Of a stretch of DNA of 40,581 nucleotides, positions 1 through 7,454 are shown in pieces. Within the stretch, counting starts at the first letter, position 1; each line of letters begins with the position of its first letter. Source of the stretch: Deltaproteobacteria bacterium (GTDB taxonomy: Bacteria; Myxococcota_A; Polyangia; Haliangiales; Haliangiaceae). Below the pieces are notes generated by a model that saw only the letters and a list, made by a program, of their open reading frames with translations, was not told where the DNA came from and ran no database searches. Both the position numbers and the translations under genes were made by a program. The DNA lies in contig JACCRC010000112.1 in NCBI GenBank assembly GCA_013813765.1, forward strand, positions 1 through 40,581. Reading direction: 5' to 3'.

Positions 1-936
1 ACCGACAACGGCGTGACGTTCGCGCCGCAGGGGCTGAATTCGGCGGTCATCTGGTGGAAGAGCCTCGAGGTCGCGCCGTCGAACCCGCAGCGGATCTATG
101 TCACGGGATATCAGGTCGCGGGCACTGCACGGGCGCACCTGCGGCGCACGTCGAACGGCGGCGCGCAGTGGAGCGACATCCCGCTCGGCTCGAACATCCA
201 GTACGGCGGCACGCCGATCGTCTACGTCACCGCGGTCGATCCGACGAACCCCGATCATCTGTACCTCACGTCGCTCGGTGCGAACCCGCCCGCGGGTGAT
301 CGCGTGTACCGCTCCCTCGACGGCGGCGACACGTTCACCGAGGTCGCGGCGACCGCGGATCCGGTCCGCGACATCGTGATCCGCTCGAACCACACCGCGC
401 TGATCGCCACGCTCGGCGGTGGCACGTTCGAGTCGGCTGCGCCCGACGGTGCGTTCTCCCGGATCGGGATCGTCCAGCCGAACGCGCAGGACATCAACCC
501 GCCGAAGCTCGGCTGCCTCGCGCAGAAGCCCGACGGCACGCTGGTCGGCTGCGGCGCGAACTGGCAGCCCGACTACATGGCGGTCGGCCGCGCGCAGAAT
601 CCGCTCGCGTGGCAGAAGCTGTTCCGGTTCGTCGACCTCGCGGGCCCGGCGCAGTGTGCAGCGGGCACCACGACGGAGCAGCAGTGCACGCCGATGTGGC
701 CCGCGTTGAAGGCACAGTTCGGCGCGACCGGTCCCGGTACATGCGGCGCGATCGCGGATCTCGAGGCCGTCGATCTGCCGACGCCGCCGCCGCCGAAGGC
801 CGGTGGCTGTTGCGATGCCGGTGAGGGCACGCCCGGTTCGATCCTCGCGCTGTCGGCGCTCGCCGGTGCGGTCGTGCTCAGGCGCCGTCGTCGGTGCTCG
901 GCCGCGTCGCCCACGACGCCCACGTCGGATACCTGA
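1..936 (+). CDS. BNR-repeat exported protein with MYXO-CTERM-like tail (5' partial)
   Basis: The frame is open from the first base, so the start lies upstream. The visible part contains Asp-box/BNR-like motifs (SNGGAQWS, SLDGGDTFT), typical of sialidase/sortilin-type beta-propellers, although no catalytic residues can be assigned. The C-terminus has a Gly-Gly-Cys-Cys motif, a hydrophobic stretch (SILALSALAGAVVL) and an Arg cluster (RRRRR). This is the organisation of the MYXO-CTERM sorting signal, which is thought to direct surface anchoring in myxobacteria. About 20 residues follow the Arg cluster, which is longer than usual. The gene converges on the epimerase gene and its last 59 bases overlap that gene's end. 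Likely a surface or secreted protein; function unknown. Confidence 0.75.
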   Translation, partial: TDNGVTFAPQGLNSAVIWWKSLEVAPSNPQRIYVTGYQVAGTARAHLRRTSNGGAQWSDIPLGSNIQYGGTPIVYVTAVDPTNPDHLYLTSLGANPPAGDRVYRSLDGGDTFTEVAATADPVRDIVIRSNHTALIATLGGGTFESAAPDGAFSRIGIVQPNAQDINPPKLGCLAQKPDGTLVGCGANWQPDYMAVGRAQNPLAWQKLFRFVDLAGPAQCAAGTTTEQQCTPMWPALKAQFGATGPGTCGAIADLEAVDLPTPPPPKAGGCCDAGEGTPGSILALSALAGAVVLRRRRRCSAASPTTPTSDT

Positions 937-1723
937 GCGCGACGCCGAGCTCGTTCTTCATCCGGCGATTCGCGATCCGCCGATCCGCGGTCAGCATCCC
1001 GGCGACCTCGCGCGACACGCTGTCCACCGTGACGCGCGGTGCCGGGGCCACCCCCATGCGCGCAGCGAGCTCGTCGGCGACCTTTCCGATCGGAGCCGGA
1101 TCATCGTCGGCGACATTGATCGCGCCGCTGATCTCGGACCTCCCTGCGCGGATGATCACGTCGACCAGGTCGACGACATGGATCCGGCTGACGTGTGCCT
1201 TGCCATCGCCGACGATGCGGTACGTGCCCGCCTGCAGCCGATCGACGAGCCCGCGGCCCGGGCCCCAGATGCCGGCGACCCGCAGGGAGACGTGCGAGAT
1301 CCGCGCCTCCGCGAGCGTGCGCTCGGCGATGACCCGCGCCGCGCCCGACTCCGTGGTGGGCTGGAGCGGCCAGTTCTCGTCGACCCACGCGCCGCCGCCC
1401 GGCGCATAGACGCCCGTCGAGGACACGTACACGATCCGCCGCGCGTGAGGCGCCGCGGCGATCAAGCCGCGGATCTCCGCCGCCGGATCCGGGCCCGGTG
1501 GAGCGAGCACCACGATGATCGCGCCGGCCGGGATGACACCCGCGAGCGTGGCTGGCTCCGCGAGGTCGACGCGAACGCCGCGCGCCCCGAGCTCTCCCGC
1601 GAGCTCCTCCACCGCCTCAGCGGTGCGGCGCGTGATCGTCAGATCGGCGCCCTGCCCCACCAGCGCGCGCGCGAGGCGCGTGCCCGTGTAGCCGCAACCG
1701 ACGACAAACCACGGCTCAGACAT
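878..1723 (-). CDS. NAD(P)-dependent epimerase/SDR-family protein
   Basis: The protein is 281 aa from the ATG at 1723. An N-terminal Rossmann motif (VVGCGYTGTRLA) is followed by a nucleotide-binding strand (IIVVLAPPGP), the SSTGVYAPGGG segment typical of extended SDR/epimerase proteins of the YeeZ type, and a conserved LRVAGIWGPGRG segment. The usual catalytic YxxxK is not obvious (the region reads ESGAARVIAER), so it may be an atypical SDR; the substrate cannot be named. The longer frame reaching to 1852 is rejected because its upstream part overlaps the divergent lipoprotein gene. The start lies 46 bases from that gene's preferred start, so the two probably share a promoter region. The 3' end overlaps the BNR gene. 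Confidence 0.8.
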   Translation of the reverse strand: MSEPWFVVGCGYTGTRLARALVGQGADLTITRRTAEAVEELAGELGARGVRVDLAEPATLAGVIPAGAIIVVLAPPGPDPAAEIRGLIAAAPHARRIVYVSSTGVYAPGGGAWVDENWPLQPTTESGAARVIAERTLAEARISHVSLRVAGIWGPGRGLVDRLQAGTYRIVGDGKAHVSRIHVVDLVDVIIRAGRSEISGAINVADDDPAPIGKVADELAARMGVAPAPRVTVDSVSREVAGMLTADRRIANRRMKNELGVALRYPTWASWATRPSTDDGA

Positions 1724-1769
1724 GCAGCGAGTTTGCGCTGGTGGTCTGACGCTGGCTACGATCATTTCC

Positions 1770-3011
1770 GTGCGTTTTGCCGTGATCGTCATCCTCGCGG
1801 CGTGCGCGCCCCCGCCCGCGCGCCCTGCGACGATCACCGACGCACCGGACACGCTGCCGGCGGACGCTCAGCGGCGCTACACGATCTGGCTCGGTGGCTC
1901 GCAAGTCGGCACCGCAGCCGAGACCGAACGGTGGTCCTCCGCCGGAGTGGTGCTCCGCCGCACCGAGGCGCTGCAGTTTCTGCGCGCCGAGGCGCAGGTC
2001 GCTCTCACGACGACGATCGAGATCCACGCCTCGCGCGCGCTCGTGCCATCGCTCGTGCGCTGGTCCGAGGTCGGCGGCATCGAGCGCCGCGGCGAAGCAA
2101 CGCGCGACTCCCGTGGCTGGCACGTCGTCATCGGATCGACTCGCACCACGCTCCCGGCCTCCGCGCTCCCCGCCGAGCTCGTGCCCCTCGTGCTCCGGCG
2201 CGATGGCGGGTACCACGGCGCGGTGTTCCTGCCCGCGCGCGGCTTCATCGCCGGCTCGGGCCGCGTCGAGTCGGTCGCGCCCTCGCGCTACGTCGCGCGG
2301 CTCGTGCTGGACGCGGGTCCCGTCGTCGAGGCGACGATCGACATCGGCGCGGACGGCTCACCCGCACGAGTCGTCGACGGCGAGGGCGTGATCGCGATGC
2401 GCGCGACCGATGCTCAGGCGCTCGCCCCGTTCCCGCTCGTGGATCTGATCGCGGCGACCTCGATTCCGCTCACCGGCACACCCTCGCACCGGATCGCGCT
2501 CACCGGTGACCTCGCCCTCCCTGCTCTGCCCGGTCAAGCCGCGATGCCGTCGGCGACGAACCTCGAGCTCGAGCTCTCTCCCTCGCTGCCCGGCGACCTG
2601 CCCGCCGGCGATCACGGCGCGGATCGCTCGAGCGACATCACCGCACTCGTCGTTGGCGTGCGCGCCCGGATCGCGCCCGACCTCGGTGCGGGCATGTCCT
2701 CCGCCCGCGATGTCGCCGCCGCGACTGCCGGTGACTGCACGACGTTCGCGCTCGCGTACGCCGCGCTCGCGACGCGCGCAGGCATTCCGACCCGCGTCGT
2801 CACCGGTCTGCGGATCGACGGCGACCACCTGATCCGCCACCGCTGGGCCGTGTCCTGGACCGGCCGCGCGTGGATCGCCGTCGACGCTGCGTTCGGCGCG
2901 GCGCCCGCCGGTGGCGATCTGATCGGGCTCGCGATCCACGACGCCGATGACGCAGGCCTGATCGCGGGTGAAGCCGCGCTCACCCATGTTCGCGGCGCCG
3001 CCTGGCGCTGA
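1770..3011 (+). CDS. Lipoprotein with transglutaminase-like domain
   Basis: With the GTG start at 1770 the protein is 413 aa and begins with a short lipoprotein signal, MRFAVIVILAAC, with lipobox L9-A-A-C12. An in-frame ATG at 1722 would add 16 residues in front of this signal and would overlap the divergent gene's start codon, so 1770 is preferred. The C-terminal quarter is transglutaminase-like. Its Cys323 sits in AGDCTTFALAYAALATRAGI, His357 in IRHRWAVSW and Asp372 in WIAVDAAFG, a complete Cys-His-Asp triad as in bacterial transglutaminase/cysteine-protease proteins. The N-terminal two thirds is beta-rich and unrecognised. Probably a periplasmic, membrane-anchored enzyme; the substrate is unknown. 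TACGAT at 1757-1762 could be a -10 element for a leaderless transcript. Confidence 0.8.
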   Translation: MRFAVIVILAACAPPPARPATITDAPDTLPADAQRRYTIWLGGSQVGTAAETERWSSAGVVLRRTEALQFLRAEAQVALTTTIEIHASRALVPSLVRWSEVGGIERRGEATRDSRGWHVVIGSTRTTLPASALPAELVPLVLRRDGGYHGAVFLPARGFIAGSGRVESVAPSRYVARLVLDAGPVVEATIDIGADGSPARVVDGEGVIAMRATDAQALAPFPLVDLIAATSIPLTGTPSHRIALTGDLALPALPGQAAMPSATNLELELSPSLPGDLPAGDHGADRSSDITALVVGVRARIAPDLGAGMSSARDVAAATAGDCTTFALAYAALATRAGIPTRVVTGLRIDGDHLIRHRWAVSWTGRAWIAVDAAFGAAPAGGDLIGLAIHDADDAGLIAGEAALTHVRGAAWR

Positions 3012-3231
3012 CTCTCGTCCAGCTGCCGTGAAGACCGGGAAGCCCGCGCCATCGAAGAGACCGCGCACCGCCGCTGACGCTGACATCATCAGGCGTGTGA
3101 GCGGCGTGCGGATTCGATGGCGAACGATCCGCCGATCGACGAGCGCGAGCTGCGCCGCCGATCGTGGACAGCACCGGCATCTAGCGATTGTTCGCAACCG
3201 CCGTGGATCGCCCGATGCATGGACTAGCTGC
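3012..3231. other. Intergenic region with an imperfect inverted repeat
   Basis: I see no convincing gene on either strand; the open frames are shadows. It contains a long inverted repeat, left arm about 3064-3075 and right arm about 3100-3110, with one bulged base and a 24-base loop. No T-run follows, so it is not a canonical terminator. It may end transcription of the transglutaminase gene or form a structured RNA. Confidence 0.4.
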
Positions 3232-3363
3232 ATGGCGCATTCAACTCAACAGTTCTGGCAGGACCACGCGGGCGCTCGCTGGCTCGCGCCGTTTGCCGTC
3301 GCGATCTTCGCTGTGATGGCGACGGTCTTGATCATGCTGGTCTGGCCGTACATCAGTACGTAA
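3232..3363 (+). CDS. Small single-pass membrane protein (43 aa), tentative
   Basis: This short frame encodes a polar N-terminus (MAHSTQQFWQDHAGARW) and one strong hydrophobic helix (LAPFAVAIFAVMATVLIML), ending WPYIST. The composition fits a real small membrane protein better than a random GC-rich frame. The same frame is open upstream to 2968, but that part overlaps the preceding gene and reads as Arg-rich noise. No clear ribosome binding site is present. Function unknown. Confidence 0.4.
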   Translation: MAHSTQQFWQDHAGARWLAPFAVAIFAVMATVLIMLVWPYIST

Positions 3364-3378
3364 GACAAACGCTGTCAG

Positions 3379-4353
3379 TCACGCACCTGCGCGGCACGCC
3401 CACAGCGCGCGCCGGATCGCACCCTCGTCGAGCCCGTCGCCGATCAGGACGAGCTCGGTCGTGGGGGTGCGTGTCCATTCCTCGTGGTGCGTGAGCTCCG
3501 TGCGGATGCCTGCGCGCTCGATGAACCCCCGACGCCGATCGCCGGCGAGGTGCACGTTGCCCTTCGCCCGCAGCAGCTTGTCTCCGAGCGAGTGCAGCAC
3601 CGCGAGGACGCGATCGCCAACGAGCGGCACGTCGTCGAGGAACGAGATCGCGACGATCTGATTCCCGTGCGCGTGGGCGTGATCGTCGTGCTCGTGATCG
3701 GCGTGACGCTTCGGTTGCGACCACGCGCGCAGCTTGCGAGGCTCGACAACCCACGCGGTCATCGCGCGCGCTCCGGCGTCGTCGGCCGGAAACGCCGCGC
3801 GCTCCGCATGCGGCGCGAGCTCGTCGAGGATCGCGTGCGTCGCGCGAACGGCATCGGGCGACGCGACATCGAGCTTCGCGAGAAGGATGCGGTCGGCGGC
3901 CATCGCCTGCTCGCGCGCTTCGTCGCGAACGGTGAGCGCAGAGGCGCCGCTCTCCGCATCGACCACGCACACCACGCCTGCGGGCAGGATCCGATCGCGG
4001 ACCTTGTCCGGCACGCGCACGAGACCATCGAGGATCGCGGCGGGCTCGGCGATGCCGGTCGTCTCGAGCACGACGTGATCGGGTGCGCTGCGCGCGACGA
4101 TGTCGCCGATGCCGTCCCAGAGGTCATTCTTGACGTCGACCTTGCAACACACGCAGCCGCCGGCGAGCTCGAGCACGTCCCCGCCGCGGCCGATGATCAG
4201 CTGCGTGTCGATCGAGATCCGGCCGAGCTCGTTGACGAGCACCGCGATCCGCTTGCCGTGCTGCGCGCCGAGCATGCGGTTCAGGGCAGTCGTCTTGCCC
4301 GCCCCGAGCCAGCCGGTGAGGATCGTGAACGGAACGCGGTCGCGGTCGCTCAT
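3379..4353 (-). CDS. CobW/COG0523-family metal-chaperone GTPase
   Basis: The protein is 324 aa. It has a Walker A motif GWLGAGKT (14-21), the family signature GGCVCC (Cys66, Cys68, Cys69) and an ETTGIAEP segment. A His/Asp-rich linker (HADHEHDDHAHAHG) precedes the C-terminal CobW domain. These features identify a G3E-family GTPase of the COG0523 group, whose members deliver or allocate metals, often zinc. The His-rich linker and CxCC are the expected metal ligands. It starts one base inside the stop of the receiver gene (TGATG), so the two are translationally coupled. The metal and client protein cannot be told from this sequence. Confidence 0.9.
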   Translation of the reverse strand: MSDRDRVPFTILTGWLGAGKTTALNRMLGAQHGKRIAVLVNELGRISIDTQLIIGRGGDVLELAGGCVCCKVDVKNDLWDGIGDIVARSAPDHVVLETTGIAEPAAILDGLVRVPDKVRDRILPAGVVCVVDAESGASALTVRDEAREQAMAADRILLAKLDVASPDAVRATHAILDELAPHAERAAFPADDAGARAMTAWVVEPRKLRAWSQPKRHADHEHDDHAHAHGNQIVAISFLDDVPLVGDRVLAVLHSLGDKLLRAKGNVHLAGDRRRGFIERAGIRTELTHHEEWTRTPTTELVLIGDGLDEGAIRRALWACRAGA

Positions 4354-4718
4354 CAGCGGCGGAACAGCACGCGCTCGACGACGTTCGCGAGCACTTCACG
4401 GACGAACGGGCGGACCACGAACGCCTCTGGCCCCCCGTCGGCGCCGACGTCGTAGATGTCGATGTACGAGGACGTCATCATCACGACCGGGATGGCGGTC
4501 GTCGTGCTGTCGCCCTTGATGCGGCGGCAGACCTCCGCGCCGTCGATCTTCGGCAGATCCGAGTCGAGCAGGATCACGTCGGGCGGCTCGTGCTTGACGC
4601 GGGCGAGCGCGGAGGCGCCATCGCGCGCGACCTGAACCACATGACCGCGGCCCGAGAGGACCTTGACGATCAACCGGACCACATCCGGTTCGTCGTCGAT
4701 CACGAGCACCCGAGCCAT
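4353..4718 (-). CDS. Single-domain response regulator (CheY-like)
   Basis: A 121-aa stand-alone receiver domain. The acidic pocket is Asp8/Asp9 and the phospho-acceptor is Asp52 in VILLDSDLPKIDG. The switch Thr/Ser is in VVMMTSSY (Thr82). The usually invariant Lys before the Pro in the last beta-loop is Arg103 (VVRPF), which is odd and could alter phosphorylation or signalling. No output domain is present. It is the first gene of a pair with the CobW GTPase, with a 1-base stop/start overlap. A TAGCAT hexamer ends six bases before the ATG and no Shine-Dalgarno is visible, so the message may be leaderless. Confidence 0.9.
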   Translation of the reverse strand: MARVLVIDDEPDVVRLIVKVLSGRGHVVQVARDGASALARVKHEPPDVILLDSDLPKIDGAEVCRRIKGDSTTTAIPVVMMTSSYIDIYDVGADGGPEAFVVRPFVREVLANVVERVLFRR

Positions 4719-4724
4719 CGCTCG

Positions 4725-4730
4725 ATGCTA
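4725..4730 (-). promoter_or_regulatory. Candidate -10 element (TAGCAT) for a leaderless receiver-CobW transcript
   Basis: The hexamer TAGCAT on the minus strand lies six bases before the ATG at 4718. This spacing would place the transcription start on or next to the start codon. No convincing -35 is seen at the expected distance. Confidence 0.35.
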
Positions 4731-4738
4731 CCGCGGCC

Positions 4739-5473
4739 TCACTCGTCGAGGACGGAGCGCAGGCAGGTTTGTGCGACGGGGGACTCCCAGTCGCGCTTGT
4801 TGACGAAGTACGCGCGGATCGTGCCGTCGCGGTCGATCAGCGCGCTCTCGGGAACCGCCTTGATGCCCCACGATGCGGTGATCGCGCCGATGTTGCCGTC
4901 ACCCGAGGGCGGATCGAGCAGGACCTTGAACGGAATCCCGTTCGGCAGTGCCTGACTGTAGGCGTTCAGCGCCTTCGGCAGGTCGAGGGGGCCGGCGGGC
5001 ATCCGGAACGCGGGCGCGAGACCTTCGATCAGCGCGGCCAGCACATCGGGCCAGGTGTGGTCGGACGAGAGCGCGAGGACCACGAAGTCCTTGTTCGCCA
5101 TCTCCTCCGCCATTGCCGCCAGTGCGGGTTTTTCCGTCTTGCAGACACCGCACCACGACGCCCAGAAATTCAACAGCACGACCTTGCCGCGGAAATCGGA
5201 GAGCTTCACCGGCCGGCCCTGATGATCGGTCGCGGTGAAGTCGGGCGCGCGAAGCGGCAGCTTGCACGGGGCGCCGCCGCAGAGCTGGGCGTTGATCGGC
5301 TGGTCGCCCTTGAGGCCCCGGCACGCGGCCTTGGTCTCGCGAGCGGCGGCCGTGGGTACCATCCACAGGAACGCGCCGGCCATGAGCAGACCGAGCGCCG
5401 CGACACCTCCGCCAACCGCGATCACCCGAGGGTGAATGACGATTCCTTTGGCTGGAGGTGAGGTCTCGGCCAT
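4739..5473 (-). CDS. TlpA-like membrane-anchored thioredoxin-family protein
   Basis: The protein is 244 aa from the ATG at 5473. Residues about 15-38 form one N-terminal membrane segment, followed by a short Cys-containing stretch (Cys51, Cys65, Cys70). The thioredoxin fold has an AhpC/TSA-Redoxin-type opening (APDFTATDHQGRPVKLSDFRGK) and the active site WCGVCK (Cys108, Cys111). A cis-Pro region (VPESALIDRDG) and a C-terminal Cys (TCLRSV) follow. Such proteins act in the periplasm as thiol-disulfide reductases, for example in cytochrome c maturation. The longer frame to 6421 runs antisense through the DUF4388 gene and is not coding. TAAGGT at 5481-5486 lies 7 bases before the ATG. Confidence 0.87.
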   Translation of the reverse strand: MAETSPPAKGIVIHPRVIAVGGGVAALGLLMAGAFLWMVPTAAARETKAACRGLKGDQPINAQLCGGAPCKLPLRAPDFTATDHQGRPVKLSDFRGKVVLLNFWASWCGVCKTEKPALAAMAEEMANKDFVVLALSSDHTWPDVLAALIEGLAPAFRMPAGPLDLPKALNAYSQALPNGIPFKVLLDPPSGDGNIGAITASWGIKAVPESALIDRDGTIRAYFVNKRDWESPVAQTCLRSVLDE

Positions 5474-5480
5474 CAGCAAC

Positions 5481-5486
5481 ACCTTA
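5481..5486 (-). promoter_or_regulatory. Candidate promoter for the TlpA-like gene
   Basis: On the minus strand TTGAGC (4/6 to the -35 consensus) is followed after 16 bases by TAAGGT. TAAGGT ends seven bases before the ATG at 5473. This suggests a leaderless or nearly leaderless transcript. Confidence 0.35.
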
Positions 5487-5512
5487 GCTGATTCTCCGCT
5501 ATGCTCAAAGGC

Positions 5513-6610
5513 ATGTCGGTGCGCGGCGCGCTCAGCACCATGCCCGCCGAAGACGTCCTCGTATGGGTCGCGCGGCGCAAGCTGTCGGGCCCGATCACGT
5601 TCGATCGCCGCGGTCTCGTGCGCAGCGTCGTGATCGAGGACGGGCAGATCGTGTGGACGAGCTCGAATCGCCGCGACGACCAGCTCGGCGTGATCCTCGT
5701 GCGCTCGGGTCTGGTCGCGGAGCGCGCGCTCGCGGACGCACTCGAGACGCGCGCGGAGACCGGCGTGCCGCTTGGCAAGGTGCTGTTGATGTCGGGTCTG
5801 ATCACCGAGATCGACCTGGTCGACATCCTCGCGACCAAGATCCGTGAAGCGGTGACCGACATCATCACCTGGACCGATGGGACCTTCGACGTTATTCCCA
5901 AGGCGCAACCGCCGGCGACCGGTGTCGTGGCACACCTCGCCATCGAAGTCTGCCTCACCGTCGCCCGCAGGCGCGCGGCGCGGATGACCGAGATCATGGA
6001 CGTCCTCGGTGGCGACGACTCGACGTTTTATGTCCCACCGAGCGCCACCCCACCGCAGGGCGAGGACGGCTCGGTGCTCGACCACAAGCAGATCTGGGCG
6101 CTCGCGGGCGATCGCCACAGCGCGGCCGAGATCGCCGCAGCATTCGCGGGCGAGCGCTACGCGACGTTCGATGCCCTCGTGAAGATGGTGAAGGCGGAGC
6201 GGCTCACGGTCGATCGGCGGCAGCGAGAGCGCACGAACTCGGCGGTCGAGCTCGCCGCGGGTGCGCGCGGTCGGCTGCGTCAGGGTGATCGCGCCGGTGC
6301 ACTCGCGATGGCGACGCAGGCACTGCACCAGGATCCCAGCGATGCCGAGGTGCGCAAGACGTTCGCGCAGATCGAGCGCGCGCGCGTCGCCGAGGTGGCG
6401 CGCCAGATGCTCGCGCGCCACCGCGTGCCGCGCCGGATCTTGGAGGCGTCACCGGAGCACGCGCTCTCGAATGCCGAGATCGAGCTCATGGGCCGCGTCG
6501 ACGGTCGCTGGGATCTGCTGTCGCTGATCCGCTCCGCGAGCGTGCGCGAGTCCGAAGCGATCCTCGCATTCGCCCGCCTCGCCGAGGTTGGAGTCGTCGA
6601 CCTCGGGTGA
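5513..6610 (+). CDS. DUF4388 (PATAN)-domain protein
   Basis: The N-terminus, SVRGALSTMPAEDVLVWVARRKLSGPITF, followed by VVIEDGQIVWTSSNRRDDQLGVIL and a GLITEIDLVDILATKIREAV helix region, is typical of DUF4388/PATAN domains. These occur in delta-proteobacterial and cyanobacterial signalling proteins and probably bind partners in regulation of motility or gene expression. The C-terminal third (about 240-365) is helical and TPR-like (RLRQGDRAGALAMATQALHQDPSDAEVRKTF). The ATG at 5513 gives 365 aa; an ATG at 5501 would add four residues but lies inside a TATGCT hexamer (5500-5505) that may be the -10 element. The next gene overlaps its stop, implying a two-gene operon. Confidence 0.8.
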   Translation: MSVRGALSTMPAEDVLVWVARRKLSGPITFDRRGLVRSVVIEDGQIVWTSSNRRDDQLGVILVRSGLVAERALADALETRAETGVPLGKVLLMSGLITEIDLVDILATKIREAVTDIITWTDGTFDVIPKAQPPATGVVAHLAIEVCLTVARRRAARMTEIMDVLGGDDSTFYVPPSATPPQGEDGSVLDHKQIWALAGDRHSAAEIAAAFAGERYATFDALVKMVKAERLTVDRRQRERTNSAVELAAGARGRLRQGDRAGALAMATQALHQDPSDAEVRKTFAQIERARVAEVARQMLARHRVPRRILEASPEHALSNAEIELMGRVDGRWDLLSLIRSASVRESEAILAFARLAEVGVVDLG

Positions 6611-7398
6611 CCATGGAAGCCGCCGTCCCCACCAACGCGATCGATCGGCAGCGCTTGCTGCCGCGCAGCGGCATCGGCGTCGACGGTGCATGGCTCGTGA
6701 TCGCGCCGCCAGGCAACCCGGTCATCCGACTCGATGCGCGCCTGCTCGATCGCGTCGAGCTGATCGGTCGCTCGCCGACGGGACCGCTCGTGTGGTCGGG
6801 CGTGGCGACCGCCGGCGTCGCCGCGGCTGCGCTCTCGCTCGTCCCCGGCGGTGTGTTCGCGTGCGCGGGCCTCGCGTACCTCGCACACGAGCGGTTCAGC
6901 GAGGCGCGCCGTCGCTCGCGCAGCCGCGATCTGTTGCTGGCGCTCGGAGATCTCGAGGTCGCGCTGCATGTCGCCGATGGCCCGGAAGCAGCGAAGGGGA
7001 TCGCGGAGCAGCTCGCGCCGTACACGCGTGACGCACCGATCACGCGCCCCGAGGTCTACGAGGATGCAAAGCGCCGGATGCGCGCGCAGGCCGAGGGCAA
7101 GGGCGAGGCATCGGCCCTGCGCGAGCTCGAGAACGCGTTGATCGTCGGTACCGAGGTCGTGTTCCTGCGCGGCGACTACCTGCAGGTGGGTCAGGTCGCG
7201 TTCCGGATCTCCGAGGTGCGCGAGTATGCGCTGCGCGGTGCAAACCTGCCGCTGACCGGCGGGCGCCTGCTGCAGGCTGCCATGGGCCTGCTCGTCGTCG
7301 CCGCCGACGGGCGCGCAAAGGCCGGCGAGGATGTAGGTTTGCTGTCCAAGCGAATCGCTGACTACGAATCGTGGTCCGGTCACACCGCCGGCCGTTGA
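6607..7398 (+). CDS. Unknown protein with a glycine/alanine-rich hydrophobic segment
   Basis: I do not recognise this 263-aa protein. The GTG at 6607 overlaps the stop of the DUF4388 gene (GTGA); an in-frame ATG at 6613 is the alternative. Residues about 60-97 form a hydrophobic stretch (WSGVATAGVAAAALSLVPGG, then VFACAGLAYLA), possibly a membrane hairpin. A basic segment (RRRSRSRD) and a soluble C-terminal half follow. Its tight coupling to the DUF4388 gene suggests that the two work together. Codon use looks like that of its neighbours. Confidence 0.7.
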   Translation: MTMEAAVPTNAIDRQRLLPRSGIGVDGAWLVIAPPGNPVIRLDARLLDRVELIGRSPTGPLVWSGVATAGVAAAALSLVPGGVFACAGLAYLAHERFSEARRRSRSRDLLLALGDLEVALHVADGPEAAKGIAEQLAPYTRDAPITRPEVYEDAKRRMRAQAEGKGEASALRELENALIVGTEVVFLRGDYLQVGQVAFRISEVREYALRGANLPLTGGRLLQAAMGLLVVAADGRAKAGEDVGLLSKRIADYESWSGHTAGR

Positions 7399-7442
7399 CC
7401 GCCGTACCAAGATCGAACTCGCTCCCGCGGCGCGGAACGGCC

Positions 7443-7448
7443 TACACT
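7443..7448 (+). promoter_or_regulatory. Candidate -10 element (TACACT) before a GTG start
   Basis: TACACT is followed by exactly six bases and then the GTG at 7455, where the lipoprotein signal begins. No Shine-Dalgarno is visible. This supports both the GTG start and a leaderless transcript. No good -35 is seen. Confidence 0.3.
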
Positions 7449-7454
7449 TGTCAG

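Noticed and set aside
2358..3233. 291-aa minus-strand frame
   Set aside because: Arg-rich shadow of the transglutaminase-like lipoprotein gene.
5474..6421. N-terminal extension of the TlpA-like protein
   Set aside because: It runs antisense through the DUF4388 gene. The membrane anchor and ATG at 5473 give a normal TlpA-like protein.
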